DNA of 64,000 bases, taken from Chionoecetes opilio. Taxonomy: Eukaryota; Arthropoda; Malacostraca; Decapoda; Majidae. Both the position numbers and the translations under genes were made by a program. The stretch covers positions 107,236 to 171,235 of the forward strand of contig JACEEZ010020294.1 in NCBI GenBank assembly GCA_016584305.1, given 5' to 3'. This document shows, in pieces, positions 41,526-53,470 of this stretch (its first letter is position 1; each line of letters starts with the position of its first letter). The notes beneath the pieces were generated by a model. That model searched no databases and was not told the DNA's origin. It worked only from the letters and a program-made list of their open reading frames with translations.

Positions 41526-42310
41526 ACCCAAATACAGGCAGACCCAAGTACAGGCAGACCCAAGTACAGGCAGACCCAAGCACAGACAGACCCAAGCACA
41601 GACAAACCCAAGTACAGGCAGACCCAAGCACAGACAGACCCAAGCACAGACAAACCCAAGCACAGACAGACCCAAGCACAGACAGACCCAAGCACAGACA
41701 GACCCAAGCACAGACAGACCCAAGCACAGACAGACCCAAGCACAGACAAACCCAAGCACAGACAGACCCAAGCACAGACAGACCCAAGCACAGACAGACC
41801 CAAACACAGACAGACCCAAGCACAGACAGACCCAAGCACAGACAGACCCAAGCACAGACAGACCCAAGCACAGACAGACCCAAGCACAGGTAGACCCAAG
41901 CACAGGCAGACCCAAGCACAGACAGACCCAAGCACAGACAGACCCAAGCACAGACAGACCCAAGCACAGACAGACCCAAGCACAGGCAGACCCAAGCACA
42001 GGTAGACCCAAGCACAAACAGACCCAAGCACAGACAGACCCACGCACAGACAGACCCAAGCACAGACAGACCCAAGCACAGACAGACCCAAGCACAGACA
42101 GACCCAAGCACAGACAGACCCAAGCACAGACAGACCCAAGCACAGACAGACCCAAGCACAGACAGACCCAAGCACAGACAGACCCACGCACAGACAGACC
42201 CAAGCACAGACAGACCCAAGCACAGACAGACCCAAGCACAGACAGACGAAAGCACAGACAGACCCAAGCACAGACAGACCCAAGCACAGACAGACCCAAG
42301 CACAGACAGA
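41526..42310 (+). repeat. 16-bp minisatellite, about 49 copies
   Basis: Unit ACCCAAGCACAGACAG with rare variants (GTACAGGCAG, CACAGGTAG, CACAAACAG, CCACGCAC). Because 16 is not a multiple of three and the unit lacks stops in most phases, long frames of Lys/Gln/Pro/Thr on plus and Cys/Leu/Gly/Ser on minus appear; these are artefacts. Confidence 0.95.
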
Positions 42311-42851
42311 CCTACAACACGTTAAAAGTGACAGGCGTGGCATGGAGTTGTGGTTGAATGGAAAAATTGGTTTCTAAAGTCATAGTCACAGGCAGACCTT
42401 ACCCTTGGAAGAAGAAAAAAATGCATCTTATACATTAATTCATTTATTCAATCATAACTATACAACCAATTAAGATAATAAAATACTGTTCCATGAAAAT
42501 ATTAGAGTTTTGGTCTTGGTTATGAGGTCTGAAGGCGAGGCAAATATATAGGTAAGTAATAATGAGTTATTAAATGGTGAATATATTGCTAAGGGAACCT
42601 GAAACTTCAGTCGTGGCCTAATGAATGTCTGTAAAAAACCTTCACAAAGATGAGTATAGGTTACGTTGTAGTGTTACAGGGAAGCGATAAGAGGCTACGT
42701 AACGATGAACTTTAATTAGCACGAAACAATTACGATAATGCTCACAGAGTTACGGGGGAAAAATTAACTCGTAATCAACAATTTTCCCCGATATATTACA
42801 ACAAACACCACGAATTACATCCCAGAATAAAAAACATGAACAAGTGTTATT
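42311..42851. other. Gene-free stretch
   Basis: AT-rich, nothing recognised. Confidence 0.5.
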
Positions 42852-43262
42852 TAAGCTTAAGAGTGAGTGGGAGGGAGGTAATTAGAGAAAAAGTGAAGGG
42901 TAGAAGAAAGCGAGGAATGAAAGGAAAGAAGAATAAGGGAAGAGAGTGAATAGCGAAGGAAGGGAAGAGGAGAGGGCGGAATATAGGAGGGAAGGGAAAA
43001 GCGAGGGAGGGAAGAAAGGGAGAAAGGAAAATAGGAAATAAGAGAGGGAGAGATAAAGGGAAAATGGGAGAGGGAGTAAAGTAGAAATGGAAGAAGAGAG
43101 GATAGGAAGAGAAAAGAGGGAGGAAGAAAGGAGATAAAAGGGTGAAGGAGGGAGGAAGCGAAAAAGTGAAAAGGAGTGAGATGGGTGGGATAGAAAACGA
43201 GAGAGAGAGCAGAGAGGTGAAAGAGAGGAAGGAAGAGAAAGGGAGAGGGAGAGAGGAAGGTT
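42852..43262 (+). repeat. Polypurine tract, about 410 bp
   Basis: Almost pure A/G on the plus strand, built from GGGAGG, GAAAGG and GAGAGA words. The minus-strand frames rich in Ser/Phe/Leu/Pro are artefacts. Confidence 0.9.
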
Positions 43263-43429
43263 GGCCAGGGGAAAGGAATGGCCTAATGTATAAAAGTCGT
43301 GAATAAACGAGAGAAAAACGTGAACGAGTTGCCAAAATCCGACGCGGCGTGGAAGATAACTGTGCTGCAACGGTAACTATTGTGGCAGCCTTTTGGGGTG
43401 TTCCCGTGGTGACCTTGGGAGTGAGGTCC

Positions 43430-43640
43430 TGGTGGTGGTGGTGGTGGTGGTGGTAGAATTATGATTATGGTGATGGGATTACAAATAGTTCAGTTAGAGT
43501 AGTAGTAGTAGCAATATCACAGACATAAAGACAGAAAAAGATACACACACATACACACACAGAGAGAGAGCGAGAGCGAGAGAGAGAGAGAGAGCGCGAC
43601 AGAGAGCGAGAGAGAGCCAGAGCCAGAGCCAGAGCCAGCC
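43430..43640 (+). repeat. GGT and GA microsatellites
   Basis: GGT run at 43430-43454; GAGA/GAGC run at 43560-43640 merging into AGAGCC units next to the large palindrome. Confidence 0.9.
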
Positions 43641-43651
43641 TGGGCAGGAAG

Positions 43652-46049
43652 CCAGGGCCAGAAGCCACAAAACACTTATAGACCTTTTTTTGGTCGTTAG
43701 TCCAACGACGGAACCCACAGCGCGGAAAATTCGTCGATTTCGTCGTTAACGTGCACACTGGCCAACGACTGCTCAAGACCAGTATTAGCAGAGGTCGGAA
43801 GTCTCCAGGCATGCTCATTATTGCTTGGTATGCTATGAAATATCTTTTTTATAGGTGAATGTAGACATATGATTGCATTTGGATGGATATTATTCATATA
43901 TATGAGTAAAGAGATGAAATACAAGCAAGGGACTCATCTACGTCTGGCAGCGCGGCCTTCGGCAGCAGCAGCAGCAGCAGCAGGATGAAGCCCGTGAGGT
44001 GGATATCAACACCAACTTCACCAAGGGAGGTAGATGTCTTTGGTAATATTTAGTAGGGGAGCGAGAACCCCTTGAGGAATCCTATGATCCCTGGTGATTT
44101 CCTATGGTGCTATCACAGACGTGGGAGCTGACTGTCTTCTTCAGGAAGGCACAGGTGAGGCGGATAACTGCGGGTTTTTACTCAAAACTGTTGAGTGTGG
44201 CGGCTGGAGCCCCCAGCTCCTCCGCCACTGTAAGTTTGGGCAGGCTTAAACGTCTTATTACTCGTTATTATACAACTTAGTGATTATGGTGAGATGTTAT
44301 ATATACTTGTCTTTATCTAAATCAATGTAGCACCGTGGGGTCACCTTAAAAAAAGGGTGATTTAAAGATGTTATGATGAGGTGACTGATGACGGGGCAGA
44401 GTGACGGAGAGGCCTTGCCGCGGGGCCTCTCCATAACACAAATATTCACTATTTTAACCCACACACACCACCTTCTACCACCAAAACACTAGCAACACAG
44501 GCTCCTTACTTATACATTTACTATCTGAAAACATTAAAACTCCTTAAAAAACGCAAGCTTTCGAATAAAACGAGAATTAGTTTGAAATGACGGGCAAGAA
44601 GGCGTGGAGAGGCCAGTCTGGCATGCCATTTTTTGCCCGGAAATATGTCTCGCTGACTTGTGTTTGGGTCGAGAAGTTTAAAAAACTGTTTGTCGGGGCT
44701 GGTGACTGATGACGGCTTGATGACGTCTTTACTCGCCTTAGCCAGTCAGCGCCTTCCGACGGGGTTAACGCCCGAAAAGGGAGGCTTTGTAGCTTTCGTC
44801 GTTAGGAAAAGAAGTTCAGAGAGATGGTCGTTGCTGGCGCAACTACCTTTGTTGCTGGTTCCTGCCCAGCAACAAAGGTAGTTGGGCCAGCAACGACGAT
44901 CTCTCCGAACTTCGTTTCCTAACGACAAAAGCTACAAAGCCTCCCTTTTCGGTCGTTAACGTGTGGGAAAAGGCGCTGACGGGCTAAGGCGAGTAATGAC
45001 GTCATCAAGCGCGTCATCAGCCACCAGCCAATGTAAACAGTTTTAAAAACTTCTCGACCAATCACAAGTCAGCGAGAAATATTTCCGGGAAGAATGGCAT
45101 GCCAGACTGCCTCTCCCCCGCCTTGTCCCCGTCATCTCAAACAATTCTCGTTTATTCGGAATGCTTGCGTTTTAAGGAGTTTTAATGTATCGGGAAAGTA
45201 AGATGTGTAAGTAAGGAGCCCGTGTTGCTAGTGTTTTGGGTGTAGAAGGGGCATGTGTGTGTGGGTTGAAATAGTGAATATTTGTGATATGGGGAGGCCC
45301 GCGGCAAGGCCTCTCCGTCACTCTGCTCGCCATCAGTCACCTCATCATAACATCTTTAAATCACCCCTTTTTTAAGGTGACACACGGTGCTACATTTATT
45401 TAGATAATGACAAGTATATATAACATCTCACCATAATCACTAAGTTGTATAATAACGAGTAATAAGACGTTTAATCCTGCCCAAACCTACAGTGGCGGAG
45501 GAGCTGGCGGTCCAGCGGCGCCGCCACTCAAAACTTTTGAGTAAAAAACCCGCAGTTATCCGCCTCACCTGTGCCTTCTGAAGAAGACAGTCAGCTCCCA
45601 CGCCGTGATAGCACCAGGGATCATAGGATTCCTCAAGGGTTCTCGCCCCCTACTAAATATTACCAAAGACTCTATCTCCCTTCGTGAAGTTAGTGTTGAT
45701 ATCCACCTCACGGGGTTTTATGCTGCTGCTGTGCTGCTGCCGAAGGCCGCGCTGCCAGACGTAGATGAGTCCCTTGCTTGTATTTCATCTCTTTACTCAT
45801 ATATATGAATAATATCCATCAAATGCAATCATATGTTACATTCACTATAAAAAAGATATTTCATAGCATACCAAGCAATAATGAGCATGTCTGGAGACTT
45901 CCGACCTCTGCTAATACCGGGCTTGAGCAGTCGTTGGACAGTGTGCACGTTAACGACGAAATCGACGAATTTCCGCGCTGTGGGTTCCGTGTTGGACTAA
46001 TACCAAAAAAAAGGGCTTTAAGGTTTTGTGGCTTCTGGCCCTGGCAGCC
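43652..46049. repeat. 2.4 kb near-perfect palindrome
   Basis: Left arm 43652-44858 and right arm 44866-46049 are reverse complements with a 7-base spacer (TTCCTGC). At the centre, AACTACCTTTGTTGCTGG faces CCAGCAACAAAGGTAGTT; at the edges, CCAGGGCCAGAAGCCACAAA faces its complement near 46049. Differences are scattered small changes and a longer (AGC)n run in the left arm. Arms carry recurring GTCGTTAACG and TCGTTAG words. No coding sequence is recognised. Either a very long fold-back transposon or an inverted duplication. Confidence 0.9.
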
Positions 46050-46340
46050 AGCCAGCCAGCCCTGTCAGCTAGACACCTAATGAGATCTAAACTCGAACCA
46101 CGTCATGAAACCGGAGTGTGGTTTTTGTCTCCACAAAGAGGCAGACAAAATACTGGCAAATCTGTGTCGACGTCAGAAAGTGAAGCGCGTCATTGTTTTC
46201 TATTAAAAGTTTTTGACAGATTGACTTGTAAGCAAGAATGGCTTGTCGCGCATATTCTTGAGGTCTTTGTAAAAGGAAAGGGACAGTATTGATTGATAAC
46301 AACAAACAAAAATACATGATAATTTTTGGGGAGGATAACA
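46050..46340. other. Gene-free stretch
   Basis: Nothing recognised. Confidence 0.5.
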
Positions 46341-46570
46341 CGATGCTCTTGTCGGCAGTTAGTTTAGTGTCTTTGCCGACACTTCATTTTGTCTGTTTCG
46401 ACTCGTTATGAGAGTACAGATGCTCTTGTCGCAGTTATTTAGTGTCTTTGCCCGACACTCATTTGTTTTTTTCGACTCGTATAAGAGTCCATGATGCTTC
46501 TGTCGGCCAGTTATTTAGTGTCTCGCCGACACTATTATAGTCCGTGTCTTTTGTCCGACACTATTATAGC
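46341..46570 (+). repeat. Short tandem array, about 75-bp units, three copies
   Basis: Each unit has GATGCTCTTGTCGGCAGTTA-like sequence, TTTAGTGTCTTTGCCGACAC and TTCGACTCGTTATGAGAGT-like sequence. Units begin near 46341, 46418 and 46492, with a partial fourth. The TGTC/GCCGACA halves are palindromic. Confidence 0.8.
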
Positions 46571-46654
46571 CGCCGCAGTAGTCCACAAATGTTACAGGGT
46601 CACAACCCTTCGGAGTAACAGCACAAATCACGCATAACATTGTGCTCACACATG

Positions 46655-46921
46655 ATGCACAGCCTTCGTATACTTCTTATCATATGCCTCATAGCCAACG
46701 CCAGCAACACAAGACGGAGGCCTCCGGAGTCCCTCCGTATGTCTTACCGGCGGCCCGACGGAAGTGTACGACGTAGGGCCGCTGGGAATTTGCTCAGAGC
46801 TCACCGGGCGGGCCGCTCCCAGCGGCCCCGCCGTAGGGCATATGAACCATTTGTCCGCTGTTGTATTCACCGAATGAGGAATATTTTACGGTTTACACTT
46901 CTAGCATATTGCAGGTACTTA
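46655..46921 (+). other. Possible short secreted Arg-rich peptide frame (unproven)
   Basis: An open frame beginning MMHSLRILLIICLIANASNT looks like a signal peptide followed by an Arg-rich stretch (TRRRPPESLRMSYRR, GRSQRPRRRAYEPF). No homology is known to me, and it is flanked by repeats. It may be chance or part of an unknown element. Low confidence. Confidence 0.2.
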
Positions 46922-46977
46922 ATGTTTTTAAAGAGGTGTTGCACAGACCATTAGCCGCTAAAGACTGATGGGCCCGT

Positions 46978-47212
46978 ACCGAGAGTCATGCTGAAGGGGC
47001 GAGCGAACAAACCTTCGTTGACTGAAGAAGGGTACCATAAAGGGATTTTTTTCGAACGAAGAGCAGCGGACGACGGTCGTCAAAGACACGAAGGTGACCG
47101 TGTCTTTGTGCCGACTCTACGTCGCTGCTCTTCGTTTCCAGAAAAATATCCCTTTTATGGTACCCTCTGTCAACGAAGGTCGTCGCTCACTTCATCATTA
47201 CTCTCGGTACGC
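46978..47212. repeat. 235-bp imperfect palindrome
   Basis: Outer ends ACCGAGAGTCATG and CATTACTCTCGGT. Inner mirrored blocks ACCTTCGTTGAC, GGTACCATAAAGGGAT and ACGAAGAGCAGCG, with AAAGACAC/GTGTCTTT near the centre at about 47090. MITE-like. Confidence 0.85.
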
Positions 47213-47617
47213 CATGGACTGTTCAACACCCATAAAACATTACTAAATATGCATAGCTCCTAAGTACAAGCCAAAATATTTTTGTCGTGTATCCAGTATC
47301 ATGAGAGAGAACCACAAATCACTTTGGACTTCGTTTATTTTTTAATTAACACAAAAAAATTCGTATATGGATTTACCATGGTGACACCATGAATAACGAG
47401 ATGAATGAGATTTGAAAATTTGTAATAGAGATCCATTTTCAACTTTAAATCTTTGCAGGCCATACAAAACATACCAATTATGACTATAAAATCACCAGAT
47501 ATTTTTGGTCAACCTTTTCAACCACTTCGAATTAGCTAGGATTTCCCTTCCTATTTTTTACTTCCTGTACCTATCCATCCACCTTCATTCCACTCTGCTG
47601 TCATACATCCTGGGGTC
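47213..47617. other. Gene-free stretch
   Basis: AT-rich, nothing recognised. Confidence 0.5.
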
Positions 47618-47786
47618 CCCCCCCCCCCCCCCCACCCCCCCCACCAACCCCCACCCCCCCTTTTTCTTTTTTTTTATAAAAATATCTACGCCTTTCCTTT
47701 TAACATAAAGGGCAGATGCGCCTAGGGTTTGACTCCATCTGTAAATAAAAAAATATATAATAATCATATATTATATATATATATAT

Positions 47787-47825
<39 letters not shown>

Positions 47826-47860
47826 TATATCTATATATATAATATATATATATATACTGC
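47618..47860. repeat. C-run and TA-rich low complexity
   Basis: Poly-C block at 47618-47660 and TA/ATAT runs at 47760-47860. Confidence 0.9.
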
Positions 47861-50800
47861 AAATTTATTATACTAATTATACTAAATAATATTATACCTA
47901 TAAATTTTACTCGCAAAAAAAACTTAGGACAAGAAAGTCTTCATCTATTTTTTTGCCCTTTCTCATGATTTGTGTAAAATTGTCCTCGGGTTTGCCGTAT
48001 ATCTGACTCTCACGGGCTGGGGGTTAGTCCTCATAAGCACAGTGCTCCACATCGCTCAGTCTGCACTAAGTATTATGAAGGGGAGAGGCTTGGCCCATCT
48101 TTGCTCCTTGCTCCTAAATTTTTCCCCATCACCCCACCTCCTCTAACCCCCTCCCCAGATCTAACAGATGCATTTTGCCTGCCAATTCATCCATTTGTTA
48201 AGAAGACCATAATAGTCCACTTTGTACAGTGGTGGCAAGTCCTGAGCCAGATAGCATGGGAGACGGGAACCTCCAAAAATGCTGTCTCATCGGTGCAGTG
48301 CAGGCTCTAAATGATGAGTTGGTAACTAGTTTTGGTGGAAAAAGAGTTTAGAACGACCATCGGAAATGTCAGACTTGCTTGCTTGGTCTTCTTTGTGTTT
48401 CCTGTCTTCTTTGACATTTTCCAAGGTCCGTTCTAACTCTTTTTCACCATCACTAGTGGGTGAGAGATGAATTGTGTGAGACCATGATTGGAGAGAAGGG
48501 AAAAAAAAAAAAAAAAAAAGTACCTTTCGCAGGTTTATCCTCCTCCTTCTCCTCTTGCATGTCTCACACCATCTCACCACCGCACACCACAGCTGTCACT
48601 ACACACCTCTTCCTCTTTCCCCCCACCACACCCCCTTTTTTCCCCTCCCACGGCATCCCCACAGCCCTACACCTCCCTCCACACTGCATCAAACCGCTGG
48701 AAAAAGGAAGCTAACAGAACGTGGTCTCTAGCTTCCTTGCATGGGAATGAAGCGTAAAGTATACATACACCCAGTTCCGGAGTGAACAAGTTTTTTTTTG
48801 TCGGGCCTGCCTCTTATTTTCTATCGTGTCTGCCTGAAAATCCGTGAAAATGTACTAGTTTTGAAACAGCAATATTTGTATGTCTTTAAAACCATTTCTG
48901 TCGATTTGTAGGTGTATTTATTAACTTATCCTGGTATATTTCATTCTTTTATCTTTTTGGTTCATGTCTGGCTCATATAAACAGGTATAGACACTTTAAT
49001 TCAGGTCAGTAGGCATCGTGAGTGGGCCCAGCAAAGACATGGTTAACTCCTGCCGCACGGCGGCACGTCGATCGCCGCCGCACCACAGGAACACCCTTGG
49101 AGCGAGGTAGATTCTTGTAGCGTCTTTGGCGATTGCCCCGCCGAGGTGTATGCCTCCAATGATTGATGTGATCAGGCTTAAGTGTTGTTCGCCTGAGCCA
49201 ACACCCAGCCCTGAGGAGTGTTGCTCAGATGCTCCACGGCACTGTTTGTGCCTCTTCTACTCTATCTGCAATCTGCTCCCTGCCGCCTCCTCATTCGCCT
49301 GTCATGGTGTTGTAGCTGAAGTCGGCGCATACACCGAACCGCCGCCTGCTGAAAGATGTTCAGAATCAATTCTACAATTATATAGTATGACTTCTACACT
49401 GATCTATGAAGCAGACACACACAAAATATTTTTTTAAGTACATGTAATTTACATTACGGTACTGTATGACACAGACATGTGCACAGCCACATTTTCCTGT
49501 GAATGAGGACAGATTAATGGAGTAATATACGGTATGCATATTTAGGGCAAATCTTTTTAATCCAGACAAATTATTACTCCCACAAAGGGTCAGGAACCAA
49601 TATGGCTTATGGTTAATGGTTAATATAATGTGACCCTCATATTGTCAGTCAAAAATGCATTCCCAGTCCCACTAATTCATAATAAAGGTAATTCGAGATA
49701 CTGCTTTGTAAACTTTTCTGGTATATGTGATGTAACTAATTCACCAAAATGCATTCAGTTTTATCATTACATGTTAGTATGATTACATTCATTAACTGAG
49801 AAGTTGGTAGAACCATCTCTTCTTCATGTAATAGGTGGCATTTCCCTTAGAGAGTCCACAAAGGAGAAATTTGTGCATAGGTTAGTAATACACAGGTTCC
49901 AATGGAGTTGGCACCACACCTATAGGCACAGAAAAAGAAGGTAGGATTGGGCAAGCATTAGTGCTTACCCCATACATCATAGAAGCAATATTATCACCTT
50001 TGTGGAAAGGTTTTGGGTTAGCATTAGTGAACAACTCTTTCAACTTACTCTCTAGAACTCTTAATTCTCTTCTCTCTCAATTTCCATCTTTTTACACACT
50101 CTTCCAACCTGAGAAAAAAAGAAACATCCGTATTCAGTTTCTCAAGGTGAAGGCAATCTGTTTGGAGTATGGTTTACAAGTGCATCATGATGGTTACATT
50201 TCTTTTGAGTCACTGTTCACTAAAAGCAACTCCACATTACTATGAAGCATTCAATAAAAAAAATTACTTAGAAAGTGAGTTGGGACATGGTGCAGGAGGT
50301 CCACAATGTAGACACGGTGTGCTGCAGTGCTAAAGGGGGAAGAAAAAAAAAAAAAAAAGGAAGACATGCTTAGCAATGATCCCAGCAATGACAGAAACAA
50401 GTGCTCCGCGGGATTCTGGAAGAATGGTAACAAGAAAATACTACATTCACATGTAGAGGCATTTTGGCGTTAATAGGTAGTTAGGATGTGTCCTGATGAA
50501 ACGATACCTAAATTGCCATTGCACCCTGGTAACCCGAATGTTGCATCTGATAGAAAATACATGGATAGGTAACTTCTATTTAATCGACAGACACAAGTCC
50601 CTAACCTACCTATAACGATAACAGCATAGTTTGTGCATCAAAGGTATCCTGCATCTGGTATATACATAACTATGAGGTGCTCGAAAAGTCTTGGTTCAAC
50701 AAATTCCTTTCTTAAATCCAATGCTGTGCTGCTTCATCTGCATTGAGAACACCACCCATGAGTTCAGGATAGAGAAGCGAGAGAGAGAGAGAATTATAAA

Positions 50801-51900
50801 AACATTTAAAATTATGATGGCAAATAATATTGCCATTCATTTTTTTATAAGCTTTTAAGAGCCTGACACATTCAAACACACGTGTACAATAAAATATATA
50901 AACAACCATCAAGGGATACTATATCCACATTATTACCTTAATCTCACAATACATACCATTTCCGCATTCTGAAGGCGATGTCGCCCACACGAAACCACCT
51001 TGTACTTTTCATCCTCCTGGTCAAGCGTGGTAATTTTGACAACCAGTGCCCACCAGCGCCCTCAGTTCTGGACGTTTCACAGACCGAAGTCACGACTCCC
51101 CATGATGTGATGGATCTGCGAGAAGCATTCTAAGTGGTTATTCTCATGAGAAGTGATTCAGTAATTTTTTTTTTTGAAAGTAAAACATAATTCATGGCCA
51201 AGAGCAAAAAATAAACGTAATCATCCACTTTAAAAAAGCAAAAAAAAAATTACTCAACGCGTTTACTCAGGTTAGGTTAGTTTACGGCTCTATTGAGGAA
51301 CAGAACGTGCTGACTACTGATTGAGGGTAAAAATAAATCTTTCGTGATAAAAAACATAAAATAACAGGCACATAACGGGTGATATTTTCCGCAATAAGGA
51401 AGGTTTCCCTAAAACCAATTCTTAACCCTAATTTTATTATTGAAAAGCCACTAAACCCCTTGTTTTGCAAAACTAATTCATTAAGCTAATTTAATGTACC
51501 TTGAATAAAATAAAAATGTCCATGCATACAACCATCAGCACTCTGCAGTGTATCAAGCACCATGCTGCATCTGGTCTGCGCATGGTAATGGCTTTATAAA
51601 AAGCGAATGAACAAAATTAATGGTAAAGAACATTTCTGCTTCGTCGAGTTCTAAGTTGGTGTTTTGCCGTGAAATTCCTATCCAGCGACAATTCCATGAA
51701 CATTCCACGATATTTTCAAAACAAAGTTGTTGTTTTTTTATTTCGGTAATATTCAATGTTACAAATTTTTACGGTAACTTGAAATTCAGTACCTTTAGAC
51801 TACTAATTTAAGTTTTCCTCGACTTACATGAATTTGTATATGTGGGATGTGGATGGCGAGGAATACAACTTTAAATTATTAGTAACTGTGTGGCCTGCCT
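47861..51900. other. About 4 kb with no gene recognised
   Basis: Only short frames. Small items: a short RTE-type 3' end (GTATGCCTCCAATGATTGAT at 49147-49166), homopolymer A runs at 48502-48519 and 50342-50358, and a GA run at about 50775. Short pyrimidine-rich stretches near 48540-48700. Confidence 0.5.
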
Positions 51901-52021
51901 TTTCGGTAAACCCCGTACCTCTTAACATGGCGCAAGTGAGTAGGATCGAGGTAAGCGATTACACTGCCCGGACTGGCTCTGGGAGGCCCTGAGGGGGGAG
52001 ATGTGTGGGTTGTCCACCGAG

Positions 52022-52140
52022 AGGCGACCGTAGTGTAACGGTAGCACGTTCCGCCCGGCAAGTGGAAGGTCTCGGTTCGATCCCCGAGCGGTGCCTGCTT
52101 TTCGGGTGAACAAACCTCTGACAGTAGCGAACTAAAGAAA
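52022..52140 (+). repeat. tRNA-derived SINE (tRNA-like head)
   Basis: 52022-52094 folds like a tRNA. D stem GTGT/GCAC; anticodon stem TTCCGC/GTGGAA with a 7-base loop CCGGCAA; T stem CTCGG/CCGAG with loop TTCGATC. It has a box A (TAGTGTAACGGTAGCA) and a perfect box B (GGTTCGATCCC), the internal promoter of RNA polymerase III. The acceptor stem is mismatched (GGCGACCG against CGGTGCC), so it is not a working tRNA gene. A unique tail (CTTTTCGGGTGAACAAAC) follows. Confidence 0.72.
52032..52082 (+). promoter_or_regulatory. RNA polymerase III internal promoter (box A and box B)
   Basis: Box A-like TAGTGTAACGGT and box B GGTTCGATCCC inside the tRNA-like head. Confidence 0.65.
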
Positions 52141-52258
52141 TGTAAATAGTCCGAAATATAAGTGTAGCTAATACACTTTTTGATTTGATTATGGTAAAAT
52201 AAATATTTTTAACGGGGGAAAGATAAGTGCTTAAGAATATAAGGTAAAATTCTATGTT

Positions 52259-52590
52259 ATGCCCATACTCTCCCACTTCCCCACAAACAAGTTTGGGGAC
52301 CTGTGGGCATGCGGGGTTTTTCGGGTTGGAAAACAATTATGCGTCGGAAACACGTAATTTAGGAGTTTGTTTTAGGGGGGTAAAATTTCCTTAAATCTAA
52401 GGTAATTTCCTTATATTTAGAGAAATTTACATAACCAAAATTTACCTAATCCGCGCGGGGGGCGTGACCCCCCGATACCTAACCTAACCTAACCCCATCT
52501 AATCTAACCTAACCAAATCTAACCTAGCCTAACCAAATCTAACCTAACCTACTTGAAACCTCGCTAGCGGGTTGTTGGGTGTGTTCTCAG
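52259..52590 (+). repeat. CCCATACTCTCCCACTTCC repeat with CCTAA arrays, copy 2
   Basis: Second copy of the sequence at 33709-34140, with CCCATACTCTCCCACTTCCC, GTTTGGGGACCTGTGG, TTATGCGTCGGAAACACGTA, then CCTAACCTAACCTAACC. A short reversed piece of the same family lies at 53195-53240. Confidence 0.8.
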
Positions 52591-52759
52591 ACACTTCGGT
52601 CCACATTCTTGTGAGGACGTCAAGGTTCACACGTCGGGTTCTCCACCCATGCGGCAGCACGTATGATCCACATATATAGAGGGCGGTCGCCGCGTCCAGT
52701 TTCTGATTCATAAACTAACATAATATATGTTACTAAGATAGTCATAAGTTATTAAACTA

Positions 52760-53010
52760 ACCTCACAATAACCCCTAAAAATTACTAACCTAACTCACTA
52801 ACACCCCCTAAAAGTTACTACCTAACCTCACTATAAGTTACAACCTAACCCACTAATAACCCCCTAAAAGTTACAAACCTAACCTCACTAATAACCCCTA
52901 AAAGTTACTAACCTAACCTCACTATAACCCTAAAAGTTACTAACCTAAACCTACATAACCCCCTAAAAGTTACTACTCTAACCACACTATAGGCCCCTAA
53001 AAGTTACTTA
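52760..53010 (+). repeat. Tandem array of CTAACCTCAC / CCCCTAAAAGTTACTA units
   Basis: About six to seven imperfect units of 35-45 bp, each with ACCCCCTAAAAGTTACTAAC-like and CTAACCTCACTATA-like parts. Confidence 0.8.
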
Positions 53011-53399
53011 TTGCCGTAGGGCGGGCCGCATTGTGTATACATCCACTTCTCTGGACTCAGAAGAAATCCATTAATTTTCCTAGATCTAGTGAAATTTTTT
53101 ATAACTTCCATAACTAAAAAAAAAGTGGTTGCGACGCATATTTTGTACCCCAGCCATATATCCTGCATTCTCCTTCTCTCCAGGTCCCCCAAGCTATTTT
53201 GGGTCAAAGGGGAGAATGGGCAAACACTAGAATTATACCGATATAGCAGAGGAGCTATAGATAGGGCCATGACAGACGAACAGCTATAATACTGCCGTAG
53301 GTAGAGAGGGCAATGGCTATAGATCGGCAGTAACACGATATATGAGCCCAACTTAATTATTGCGGTGTTTTGTATCGTTAAGATGGTTCACGGTTTAAT

Positions 53400-53470
53400 G
53401 GAATTCCGCCGAAACACCAACCGAGAACTCTCGCCGAAAGTGGAACACTCGCCGACGTTAAAGTTTCGGA
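53400..53470 (+). repeat. CTCGCCGA dispersed repeat, copy 3
   Basis: GCCGAAACACCAACCGAGA, CTCTCGCCGAAAGTGG and AACACTCGCCGACG match copy 1 at 18040-18230. Confidence 0.75.

Noticed and set aside
41337..42357. Four long frames (260-320 codons) of Cys/Leu/Gly or Lys/Gln/Pro repeats
   Set aside because: Generated by the 16-bp minisatellite with no stop in most phases.
42847..43370. Two 162-codon Ser/Phe/Leu/Pro frames on the minus strand
   Set aside because: Purine tract read on the other strand; no domain or start context.
44660..46080. Frames inside the large palindrome
   Set aside because: Appear in mirrored form on both arms; no domain recognised.
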